From NCBI GenBank assembly GCA_903929925.1, contig CAIYWO010000276.1, forward strand, positions 1 through 11,826: DNA of 11,826 nucleotides. Direction: 5' to 3'. The notes below the pieces were generated by a model. That model had not been told where the DNA came from and searched no databases. It was given only the letters and a program-made list of their open reading frames with translations. Origin of the DNA: an uncultured beta proteobacterium (lineage in GTDB: Bacteria > Pseudomonadota > Gammaproteobacteria > Burkholderiales > Burkholderiaceae_B). Shown here piece by piece: positions 1-6,146 of the stretch (within the stretch, counting starts at the first letter, position 1; the number at the start of each line of letters is the position of its first letter). A program made the position numbers and the translations under genes.

Positions 1-1
1 A

Positions 2-754
2 GCATTCAAAGTCGGCGATGTTGTCACCGTGCAAGGGGGGCGTGATTTTGGAATGCGTCGGGACGGCGCTTATAGCGAATATGTCCGCGTACCTGCGGCC
101 TGGGTTGGTCGCGTACCCGTTGGAACGGATCCCTTTGAGGTGGTGGCAATGGGCTTGGCAGCTTACACCTCAGCGATTGCTGTCGACGAAATCCTGCGAC
201 GCGTTAAAACGACAGATGGTCCCATTCTTGTGACGGGCGGAACGGGTGGCAGCTCTTCGTTTGCGATTGATATGCTGGCAGGTCTCGGCTATGAAGTGGT
301 TGCAAGTACAGGTAAAAAATCTGAAGAAGAATATTTGAAATCGATCGGTGCATCGAGTGTGATTGGTCGAGATGAAATTGCTGGGGGCGACAAGCCACTT
401 GAAGAGCAACGCTGGGCTGGTGCTGTAGATGCTGTTGGCGGAGCGCCGCTCGATGCTGTTCTTCGTTCCGCTAAAAAGCGAGCGGTGATTTGCGCGTTTG
501 GTAATGCTGCGAGTGAAACGTTGACGACATCCATTTATCCGTTCATTTTGCGTTCTGTTTCTTTAGTGGGCATCAACGGTAATCATCCTGTCCCTGAGCG
601 CGGTGAGATTTGGGCTCGCATGGCAAAAGGTGGAGACTTACATCCCAAGCGCTTGCACCAAATTGCCTACCCTATTAAGTTTGCAAACTTACTCGAGCAC
701 TGTGCAAAGGTCATGCAAGCAGGTATCCGCGGTCGAGCGGTTGTGACATTTTGA
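2..754 (+). CDS. YhdH/AcuI-type MDR oxidoreductase (3' part; 5' end outside window)
   Basis: The reading frame is open from the window edge, so this is the C-terminal 250 residues of a protein whose family is usually about 325-330 long; roughly 75-80 N-terminal residues lie upstream. It begins in the GroES-like domain (FKVGDVV..., then GAYSEYVRV) and continues into a Rossmann domain with ILVTGGTGG near nt 224-250. Diagnostic YhdH/AcuI segments follow: EEEYLKSIGAS, RDE, LEEQRWAGAVDAVGG, PFILRSVSLVGIN and the C-terminal IRGRAVVTF. The family catalyses NADPH-dependent reduction of quinones or of acrylyl-CoA-type enoyl-CoA substrates in the cytoplasm. The cofactor loop reads GGTGGSSS where relatives usually have GASGGVGS, a mild divergence. 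Its stop overlaps the start of the downstream CoA-transferase, which argues for co-translation and an acyl-CoA substrate (inference). The exact substrate cannot be told from sequence. Confidence 0.9.
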   Translation, partial: AFKVGDVVTVQGGRDFGMRRDGAYSEYVRVPAAWVGRVPVGTDPFEVVAMGLAAYTSAIAVDEILRRVKTTDGPILVTGGTGGSSSFAIDMLAGLGYEVVASTGKKSEEEYLKSIGASSVIGRDEIAGGDKPLEEQRWAGAVDAVGGAPLDAVLRSAKKRAVICAFGNAASETLTTSIYPFILRSVSLVGINGNHPVPERGEIWARMAKGGDLHPKRLHQIAYPIKFANLLEHCAKVMQAGIRGRAVVTF

Positions 755-1998
755 GTCAGGCGATCGACTTAACCCGGTATATCAAGCCTGATGATTCGCT
801 CGTCTGGACGCAAACGACGGCTGAGCCGCTCACGCTGACAGAGGAAGTTGTGGCACAGCGAAGGGCTATTGGGCCTTGCTCGGTGTTTGTTGGCGCAACG
901 TATTCGCAGACACTCCAGCCAACACATGTTGACTATCTAAAACTATCTAGCTTTGGTGGCTTCGGACTCAATAGTCGCCTAATTCAGGCGGGCGCCCTAG
1001 ACGTACTTCCGCTGCATTGTTCTGCTTTAGGCGAGCTGATCACCAGCGGCGTCATTGGTTGTGATGTCGCACTGTTACAGCTGAGTCCCCCAGGGCCTGA
1101 TGGCAAACATAGTTTGGGGATTTCGGCAGACTATATGGTCGAGGCGGCTCGACGTGCGCGTGTTGTGATTGCTGAGGTTAATCAGCAAATGCCTTGGACG
1201 CATACATCTGGTTTGCTTGATGGGATCACCATTCATGCTTCCGTGCAAAGTGATCGACCACTTCTTGAGCTACCTGTCTCGCCGATTGGTGAAGTTGAAA
1301 CCCGAATCGCCAAGCATGCAGCTGAATTCGTGGACGATCGTGCGGTTCTGGAGCTGGGGCTAGGCGCAATTCCTGAGGCCATCCTGAGACTATTGCATGA
1401 CCGTCTCGACCTTGGCATTCATTCTGGTGTGCTAGGCGATGCTGTTATAGATTTGGTGCATAAAGGGATTGTCACAAATGCCTATAAAGCAATCGACGCT
1501 GGGAAAATCACAACCGCATCTTTACTGGGTACGCAAAGGCTCTATGCCTTCGGTAGCGGTAATGCACAGCTAAATTTGCGGCCGTATGGCTATACGCATG
1601 CGCATCGCAATCTTGCGCAGCTCAGTCAATTTACCGCAATTAATTCAGCGATTGAAGTGGACCTGACGGGTCAAGTGAATGCGGAGGTGGCACAGGGGCG
1701 CTATATCGGTGCAACCGGTGGGCTTGTGGATTTTGTTCGAGGTGCGCTTGCATCCCCTGCGGGTCGTTCGATCATCGCCTTGCCCTCCACGACACGCGAC
1801 GTTAGCGTTAGCCGAATTGTTAATCGTATTAAAGATGGTCCTGTTACCTGCACTCGCAGTGATGCGGATGTTGTCGTCACCGAGTGGGGTGCTGCGCAAT
1901 TACGCGGTAAGTCGCTTGCCCAGCGTGCCAGGGCGATGATTCAGATCGCACATCCCGCGCATCGTGAGGCCTTAGAGCGCGAATTGGCAGATGACTGA
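751..1998 (+). CDS. Acetyl-CoA hydrolase/transferase family protein (CoA-transferase-like), catalytic Glu apparently absent
   Basis: A 415-residue protein, full length for the family. The start is TTG at 751, whose TTGA overlaps the TGA stop of the upstream reductase; no better ATG lies nearby. The N-terminal domain shows the family pattern LPLHCSALGELI (86-97), DVALLQLSPPGPDGKHSLGIS (105-125) and VIAEVNQQMPWTH (139-151). The C-terminal acetyl-CoA hydrolase/transferase domain runs from about 215 to 408, with AIEVDLTGQVNAE (300-312), GATGGLVDFVRGA, IALPST, VVTEWGAAQLRGKSL and IAHPAHREAL. Relatives move CoA between short acyl-CoAs and free acids (4-hydroxybutyrate CoA-transferase, Ach1, AarC) through a glutamyl-CoA intermediate. 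That Glu usually lies in an H-[ST]-E motif; here residues 224-226 read H-S-G. The protein may therefore be a hydrolase, a variant subfamily, or inactive (inference). It probably works on the same acyl-CoA as its upstream partner. Confidence 0.9.
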   Translation: MSQAIDLTRYIKPDDSLVWTQTTAEPLTLTEEVVAQRRAIGPCSVFVGATYSQTLQPTHVDYLKLSSFGGFGLNSRLIQAGALDVLPLHCSALGELITSGVIGCDVALLQLSPPGPDGKHSLGISADYMVEAARRARVVIAEVNQQMPWTHTSGLLDGITIHASVQSDRPLLELPVSPIGEVETRIAKHAAEFVDDRAVLELGLGAIPEAILRLLHDRLDLGIHSGVLGDAVIDLVHKGIVTNAYKAIDAGKITTASLLGTQRLYAFGSGNAQLNLRPYGYTHAHRNLAQLSQFTAINSAIEVDLTGQVNAEVAQGRYIGATGGLVDFVRGALASPAGRSIIALPSTTRDVSVSRIVNRIKDGPVTCTRSDADVVVTEWGAAQLRGKSLAQRARAMIQIAHPAHREALERELADD

Positions 1999-2025
1999 AG
2001 AAGCCAAAACTGTTAAATTTTGTGC

Positions 2026-3213
2026 ATGAAAAAATTATTGATAATCCTTAGTGTTTTAGCTTTACTGCCCTTAAGCACTCGGGCAGAGAACGCGTTAAAT
2101 CTCTACGGCATTATTGATATTGGTGTGCAGTATCTCAGTACGCGTCAGGGTGTCGCTGGGGTCAGCGACAGTCAGCAGTTCTTTGGTATTGCAAATGGCG
2201 TACAAAGCGGGTCGCGCTTTGGTATGCGTGGCTTTCATGATTTCGGTGGTGGAATCGAGTCTTTCTTTATTCTCGAGAATGGTTTTAACTCGGGTAACGG
2301 TGCCGCCGCTCAGGGGGGGCGGATGTTTGGCCGTCAAGCCACGCTTTCGGTACGAGACAACAAGATTGGTCAGATCGACATAGGCCGTCAGGTCAATCTT
2401 GCAACAAACTACTTTCTGCCAATTGATCCTTTTAGCGAAGGATTCGGGCAAGCAAACATTGGCGCTTCTTTTGGCTCGACGAACACGGTTCGCTACAGCA
2501 ATATGTTGTTGTTTCAAACGCAACCAGCAGATGGTTTTACGGTCGGGCTTGGATACTCCTTTGCGACCGAGATGACAGGCCTGTACTTGGGTAATGCCGG
2601 GTGTAGCGTTGCTACCTGTCAGGCAACCAATGCCGGCTACCAGTTTCAGGCTGGGAATAATTTACGAGCCGTAACCTTAGGTGCTAAATACATTCGAGGT
2701 CCTCTGCTACTTGCAGCTGGTTACGATCAGTTGCAAGGTCCTGAGAACCTGCCGGGAGGCGCGCCTAAGCCCAATCCTACGGCATGGGTGGTTGGTGGGC
2801 TATACAACTTTGAAGTGGTAAAGGTTTCTGTTGCCTATGGTCAAAGCCGCAATGGTGTCTGGGCAGGACAACCTGCCGGAAGCGGTGCAGCAACGGGGGG
2901 AATTATTTCTGACACCACGTTGGGCGCCGGCGCGGCGTTTGTTCCCGGGTATGGATCTAATTCTTACTTTTTAGGGCTGGCGACGCCCAACGAGCTGACG
3001 AGCATGCTTGCTTCGATTCAAGTTTTGCAACCAGCTGGATCGACCTTGCTCAGCATGGATACCGCAGCACAGATGATTTATAGCGTCGGCTACATATACA
3101 ACATGACGAGGCGCAGCAACTTGTATGCATACGCCTCTTACGCGAATAATTATGCGATGGTAAAGTCAGCACAAAGCGCGGTTGTTGGGATAGGGCTTCG
3201 GCATCAGTTTTAG
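2026..3213 (+). CDS. Gram-negative general porin (Porin_4 / OmpC-like)
   Basis: A 395-residue outer-membrane porin. ATG at 2026 is chosen over a TTG at 2020 because it opens a clean signal peptide: MKKLL, a hydrophobic stretch, then a cleavage site after residue 20 (STRA|EN). The mature N-terminus ALNLYGIIDIGVQY is the typical first strand of betaproteobacterial porins. GSRFGMRGFHDFGGGIESFFILENGF and GRQATLSVRDNKIGQIDIGRQ are also family hallmarks, the latter leading towards the pore-constriction loop region. The protein ends in GIGLRHQF; the terminal Phe is the expected recognition signal for the BAM assembly machinery. It should form trimeric channels for small hydrophilic solutes. It starts 27 bp after the CoA-transferase stop and has no strong Shine-Dalgarno sequence immediately upstream, so it could be read through from the metabolic genes or have its own promoter. 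Substrate preference cannot be read from sequence. Confidence 0.93.
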   Translation: MKKLLIILSVLALLPLSTRAENALNLYGIIDIGVQYLSTRQGVAGVSDSQQFFGIANGVQSGSRFGMRGFHDFGGGIESFFILENGFNSGNGAAAQGGRMFGRQATLSVRDNKIGQIDIGRQVNLATNYFLPIDPFSEGFGQANIGASFGSTNTVRYSNMLLFQTQPADGFTVGLGYSFATEMTGLYLGNAGCSVATCQATNAGYQFQAGNNLRAVTLGAKYIRGPLLLAAGYDQLQGPENLPGGAPKPNPTAWVVGGLYNFEVVKVSVAYGQSRNGVWAGQPAGSGAATGGIISDTTLGAGAAFVPGYGSNSYFLGLATPNELTSMLASIQVLQPAGSTLLSMDTAAQMIYSVGYIYNMTRRSNLYAYASYANNYAMVKSAQSAVVGIGLRHQF

Positions 3214-3231
3214 TCTCACAAAGGGTTCTAT

Positions 3232-3639
3232 ATGAAAAGCAGGACGACTTTTTCGGTGTTGTGCGTGCTGCTGGGCGGCCTGTTCACTCATCAAGCCTCT
3301 GCGCAGTGGGTGAGCATGCATGAAGATGCAACTCTTACTACCTACACCGAAGGTAGTGAACTCATTCGTATGGATAAGTTCGTAAATGTAGCCGAGATGC
3401 TCGATTACAAACGTAGAATGCGTAACGAAGAAGGGCATGTCTTTAGCTCGGTCGTTATCAAGGCTCAATACAACTGTCCGGATAATCGAGTACGTATCTA
3501 CACAGTTGAGCTGTTTGATGAGCGTATGGCTCAAGGCGAAGTCGTGCACATACAAAAAGTCTACGGTCCTTGGAAGGCAATCAATCCGCGGAGCGTGGAA
3601 CAAGAGCTAAAGAACTTTGCCTGTACGGGTAAGAAGTAG
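3232..3639 (+). CDS. Secreted surface-adhesin-E-like protein
   Basis: A 135-residue exported protein. A Shine-Dalgarno-like AAGGG lies just before the ATG, 18 bp after the porin stop, so the two genes are probably co-transcribed. The signal peptide is residues 1-24 (cleavage at ASA|QW). The mature part resembles the Adhesin_E domain (Haemophilus protein E family): an N-terminal Trp, a beta-rich body, FSSVVIKAQYNC ending at Cys82, then WKAINPRSVEQELKNFAC ending at Cys131. The two cysteines are spaced as expected for the family's single disulfide. Related proteins in betaproteobacteria are mostly uncharacterised periplasmic or surface proteins, so an adhesive role is only a family-level suggestion. 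It ends in TGKK with no membrane anchor. The family call is moderately sure; secretion is well supported. Confidence 0.75.
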   Translation: MKSRTTFSVLCVLLGGLFTHQASAQWVSMHEDATLTTYTEGSELIRMDKFVNVAEMLDYKRRMRNEEGHVFSSVVIKAQYNCPDNRVRIYTVELFDERMAQGEVVHIQKVYGPWKAINPRSVEQELKNFACTGKK

Positions 3640-3645
3640 ACTGAA

Positions 3646-3673
3646 GGCAGACACCTTGCTGCCAACCTCTTTT
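3646..3673 (+). terminator. Possible weak intrinsic terminator after the porin/adhesin-E pair
   Basis: A 5-bp stem GGCAG (3646-3650) / CTGCC (3659-3663) with an 8-nt loop lies just after the stop at 3639 and is followed, after a short gap, by a T-rich stretch ending in four T (3670-3673). The stem is short and the T run displaced, so function is uncertain. The rest of the 152-bp gap up to the next ATG at 3792 is AT-rich, and I could not identify a convincing promoter in it. Confidence 0.3.
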
Positions 3674-3791
3674 CAGCCGTAATACACAGTTGCACTTCTT
3701 TACAAATTAGCGACGATAAAACGCAAATTTACGCTAGTCGTAATAAGTCCTCGGCGTCATACTGTGACCTATATTTTTGAATGAGGTCAGT

Positions 3792-4040
3792 ATGCGCAGC
3801 TTTTCAATAAATGCCCGACTAACACGTCTTGAGGCCATTGTCCCCACGCTAGCGACGCGTGAGGATTTGGCCCGCTTGGATGGGCGTCTGACTGAAAGAA
3901 TGACGAGTCTCGAAGGAAAGCTAACCACCTTAGTCCATCAAGAGCTCAAAGCAATGAGCTGGCGGCTCATTACATGGAACACGGGAGTGCTCGTTGCCTC
4001 CTTTGCCGGTGTTTTTTTCATTGCACGTCACGTAAGTTAA
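3792..4040 (+). CDS. Small coiled-coil plus single transmembrane protein, tandem copy 1
   Basis: An 82-residue protein of unknown function. ATG at 3792 is chosen over an in-frame TTG at 3777 because GAGGT at 3783-3787 gives a well-placed ribosome-binding site and the second copy starts at the same residue (MRSFSINARLTRLE). Residues about 10-50 are charged with leucines at heptad spacing (LARLDGRLTERMTSLEGKLTTL), predicting a short coiled coil. Residues about 59-78 (WRLITWNTGVLVASF, then AGVFFIA) form one transmembrane helix, followed by a short basic tail. Small proteins of this build are common in Burkholderiales and are annotated as hypothetical; I know of no assigned function. The architecture suggests an oligomerising inner-membrane protein with a cytoplasmic N-terminal coil (orientation is inference). 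It lies 7 bp upstream of its duplicate, so the two are almost certainly expressed together. Confidence 0.8.
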   Translation: MRSFSINARLTRLEAIVPTLATREDLARLDGRLTERMTSLEGKLTTLVHQELKAMSWRLITWNTGVLVASFAGVFFIARHVS

Positions 4041-4047
4041 GGTCTAT

Positions 4048-4317
4048 ATGCGTAGCTTTTCAATAAATGCCCGGCTAACACGACTGGAGATGATCGTCCC
4101 GACGCTGGCGACTCGTGAAGACTTGGCTCGCTTGGATGGCCGATTGACCGAGCGAATGACCAGCCTCGAGGGGAAACTAACCACTCTCGAAGGAAAGCTA
4201 ACCACCTTAGTCCATCAAGAGCTCAAAGCAATGAGCTGGCGGCTCATTACATGGAACACCGGAGTGCTCGTTGCCTCCTTTGCTGGTGTATTCTTCATTG
4301 CACGGCATGTGCACTAA
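4048..4317 (+). CDS. Small coiled-coil plus single transmembrane protein, tandem copy 2 with one extra heptad
   Basis: An 89-residue paralogue of the preceding gene, starting at ATG 4048 with TAAGGT (4038-4043) overlapping the upstream stop as ribosome-binding site. The protein is nearly the same apart from Met for Ala at position 15, a different last residue (His for Ser), and one additional seven-residue unit: LEGKLTT occurs twice (4165-4185 and 4186-4206) where copy 1 has it once. Adding exactly seven residues preserves the coiled-coil register and lengthens the coil by about one nanometre. The predicted transmembrane helix is unchanged (about residues 66-85). Most nucleotide differences from copy 1 are silent, so the protein is under selection and is not a decaying copy. 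Function is unknown; hetero-oligomers with copy 1 are possible (inference). Confidence 0.8.
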   Translation: MRSFSINARLTRLEMIVPTLATREDLARLDGRLTERMTSLEGKLTTLEGKLTTLVHQELKAMSWRLITWNTGVLVASFAGVFFIARHVH

Positions 4318-4338
4318 CGACAATCAAGGTTTAAATCC

Positions 4339-5271
4339 ATGAAATCAATTAAGTCCGGGGCAACGCTCCGCACATTTATTCCTAGCATCGGCCTGGCTTG
4401 TTTGCTGCCCGTGTTTCAGAGTGTGCTGGCACAGCCTATTGCGCCTGGTGCTACGGTTACCTCAGTGGGCGTAACAGGCTTAAGCCAGTTCGAGACGGGC
4501 CTTGCCAGCGGCGGAAGTTTTAACTGGCAGGATGCCTCCGCAAACTTAAATGTGACAAGGCAATTCACAAATCAGTTCGCTGCTGGGGTGAACGTACGCT
4601 ACGGCTACCAAAACTGGAAGTGGACAAGCCCGACAGCCTTTAACGGAAGAGGGCCTTGGTCGTCGATTGAAACGCCTGCTCTTGGCATGAATTTTTCTTA
4701 TGCGCTGACCCCCGAGTGGCGCTTAGGCTTTGTGCCAACGGTTGAGTGGTCGGGTGAGTCTGGCACAGGCACTGGCGGGACAGCCACCTACGGTGCCGTG
4801 ATGAGCGCCGCGAGGCGTTTTTCTAAAGATCTGACTTTGGGTTTTGGCGCAGGCGTTTTCCGACAAATCGATCAAACCAAGGTTTTTCCGTACCTGATTG
4901 TTAATTGGAATATTACGGACAAATTGCGACTCAGCAACCCCCTGCCAGCTGGCCCCTCTGGTGGTGCTGGTTTAGAGTTGTCCTATGCGCTCTCAGAGAA
5001 ATGGACCTTAGCCGGCGGCGGCGCCTATCGCTCGTATCGTTTTAGGTTAAACGATACGGGACCTGTGCCTGGCGGAGTTGGTCAAAACAAATTCGTCCCG
5101 CTGTTCGGGCGCTTGTCCTATCAGTTAGCCCCAAGTACTCGGGTTGACTTGTATGCAGCCGCCACAGTAGGTGGAAATCTTTCGGTAGTCGATTCCAGTG
5201 GAAATACACCCTACAGCGATAGCTATAAAACCGGTGTCGCTGCTGCTTTGAGTTTGTCCCACCGGTTTTAA
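4339..5271 (+). CDS. Predicted outer-membrane beta-barrel protein (DUF6268-like)
   Basis: A 310-residue exported protein. The signal peptide spans residues 1-31 (cleavage SVLA|QP). The mature part is made of alternating strand-like segments with aromatic girdles and ends in AALSLSHRF, a terminal Phe typical of BAM substrates. The segments FGAGVFRQIDQTKVFPYLIVNWNI, LRLSNPLPAGPSGGAGLELSYAL and GAYRSYRFRL match my recollection of the DUF6268 outer-membrane barrel family. No transported substrate or enzyme activity is known to me for that family. AAGGT at 4326-4330 supports the ATG at 4339, 21 bp after the small-gene pair, so these genes may form one transcription unit. It converges with the barrel gene on the other strand. 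Confidence 0.82.
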   Translation: MKSIKSGATLRTFIPSIGLACLLPVFQSVLAQPIAPGATVTSVGVTGLSQFETGLASGGSFNWQDASANLNVTRQFTNQFAAGVNVRYGYQNWKWTSPTAFNGRGPWSSIETPALGMNFSYALTPEWRLGFVPTVEWSGESGTGTGGTATYGAVMSAARRFSKDLTLGFGAGVFRQIDQTKVFPYLIVNWNITDKLRLSNPLPAGPSGGAGLELSYALSEKWTLAGGGAYRSYRFRLNDTGPVPGGVGQNKFVPLFGRLSYQLAPSTRVDLYAAATVGGNLSVVDSSGNTPYSDSYKTGVAAALSLSHRF

Positions 5272-5287
5272 GTTCGCGTAGCGAACT
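5271..5287. terminator. Small hairpin between convergent genes, possible bidirectional terminator
   Basis: A perfect 7-bp inverted repeat AGTTCGC/GCGAACT with a 3-nt loop (GTA) begins at the last base of the upstream TAA stop and ends 9 bp before the stop of the convergent gene. There is no strong T run on either side (TTTT at 5266-5269 would serve the minus direction), so termination efficiency is doubtful. Confidence 0.45.
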
Positions 5288-5296
5288 ACTGTCAGA

Positions 5297-6115
5297 TTAT
5301 TTAGGAAACAAGAACGTCACGCTCGCACGTGCGCCCCAGCCTGATGCGCCGCCTGGGATGCTGCTTAGGTAGTAGCGTGCGCCTACTGAGAATGAAACTG
5401 GTGCCTCACCGATACGAACGAGTTTCGAAACCGTAGCATTTACTGGGTTTTCGGCACGACGGAGGTCCCAGTTAAACGTCGATTGAGTGTTGACCGTGAA
5501 TGTCCACGCGTCCTTGGTCACATACGAGACAAAAGGCTGGTAATAAAAGTTATTGGCTGTACCGTATGTTGCGCTGCCGCCAGCACTCCAGGTGTTGTAC
5601 GTCAGCAGACCAGCGGTCCAGGGGGCTTTCATGACGAGACCCACTGCGGCCACACCCGCTCCAGTCTGTGCAGTACCAAACTGTCTGCCCGAGAGCGAGG
5701 CGGTGCTGAGAATTGGACCAACGCCCCAAATAAAATCACTCGCTGCGCGAGGAGAGAAAAATGTTTCTACCAGGACAGGTCCTGTTCCGTTTCCGCTAAA
5801 GCCATCGACTTTGTTGAGCGACTCAAACGTGACAACGGGACGAACAATATAGTTCCAGTCATTGTTGAGCTTTAGGGGAATAACCGGCTGAACGACGAGA
5901 CTGTTGGCAGTACCTTTTTTGTCGACACCTATACCTTGATCGTAGTTGTACTGAAAGGGAACAGAGATCAGATCTGCGACAGGGTTGGTAAGTTTGGCTG
6001 CCAAGTCTTGACTGCTTGACTGGCTGGGTTGGGCCATTACAGATCCGGACAAAACGCTCAAGGCAACGCAAAGGGTGACTAGAACAGGGGATGAAGCGTT
6101 GTTAAGAGCAGGCAT
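5297..6115 (-). CDS. Outer-membrane 'transporter' family protein (often mis-annotated neuromedin U)
   Basis: A 272-residue exported protein with a signal peptide to about residue 28 (SVMA|QPS). Family signatures are clear: DLAAKLTNPVADLISVPFQYNYD, SLVVQPVIPLKLNNDWNYI, FFSPRAASDFIWGVGP, YYQPFVSYVTKDAWTFTVNTQSTFNWD, SKLVRIGEAPVSFSVGARYY and the C-terminal WGARASVTFLFPK. These proteins are predicted outer-membrane beta-barrels often labelled 'transporter' or, misleadingly, neuromedin U; I know of no experimentally defined substrate. ATG at 6115 is supported by AAGGAC six bases upstream. It lies 31 bp downstream of the FGE-domain lipoprotein on the same strand and may be the last gene of that operon, although a T-rich stretch in the gap leaves an own promoter possible. 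Confidence 0.88.
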   Translation of the reverse strand: MPALNNASSPVLVTLCVALSVLSGSVMAQPSQSSSQDLAAKLTNPVADLISVPFQYNYDQGIGVDKKGTANSLVVQPVIPLKLNNDWNYIVRPVVTFESLNKVDGFSGNGTGPVLVETFFSPRAASDFIWGVGPILSTASLSGRQFGTAQTGAGVAAVGLVMKAPWTAGLLTYNTWSAGGSATYGTANNFYYQPFVSYVTKDAWTFTVNTQSTFNWDLRRAENPVNATVSKLVRIGEAPVSFSVGARYYLSSIPGGASGWGARASVTFLFPK

Positions 6116-6146
6116 AGTTAAGTCCTTTTTTTGTTAATAAGTGCGA

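Larger units (their letters stand above)
3792..4317 (+). repeat. Tandem gene duplication with an identical 75-bp core
   Basis: Two direct copies (3792-4040 and 4048-4317) are separated by 7 bp. Compared by eye, the first 117 nt differ at 22 positions, the block 3908-3982 versus 4185-4259 is identical over 75 nt, and the final 58 nt differ at 10 positions. Copy 2 carries a 21-nt extra unit (4165-4185) directly left of the identical core; that unit differs from its neighbour at 4 of 21 positions. Confidence 0.9.

Noticed and set aside
2095..2523. 142-codon open frame on the minus strand inside the porin gene
   Set aside because: It lies wholly within a well-supported porin, has no signal, domain or ribosome-binding support, and its sequence looks like an antisense shadow.
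3166..3603. 145-codon minus-strand open frame covering the adhesin-E-like gene
   Set aside because: The plus-strand frame has a signal peptide, ribosome-binding site and family cysteines; the antisense frame has none of these.
3792..4317. Phage or toxin-antitoxin/holin-like explanation for the small coiled-coil membrane genes
   Set aside because: No phage, integrase, toxin or lysis gene is nearby, both copies are of the same protein, and the surroundings are ordinary envelope genes.
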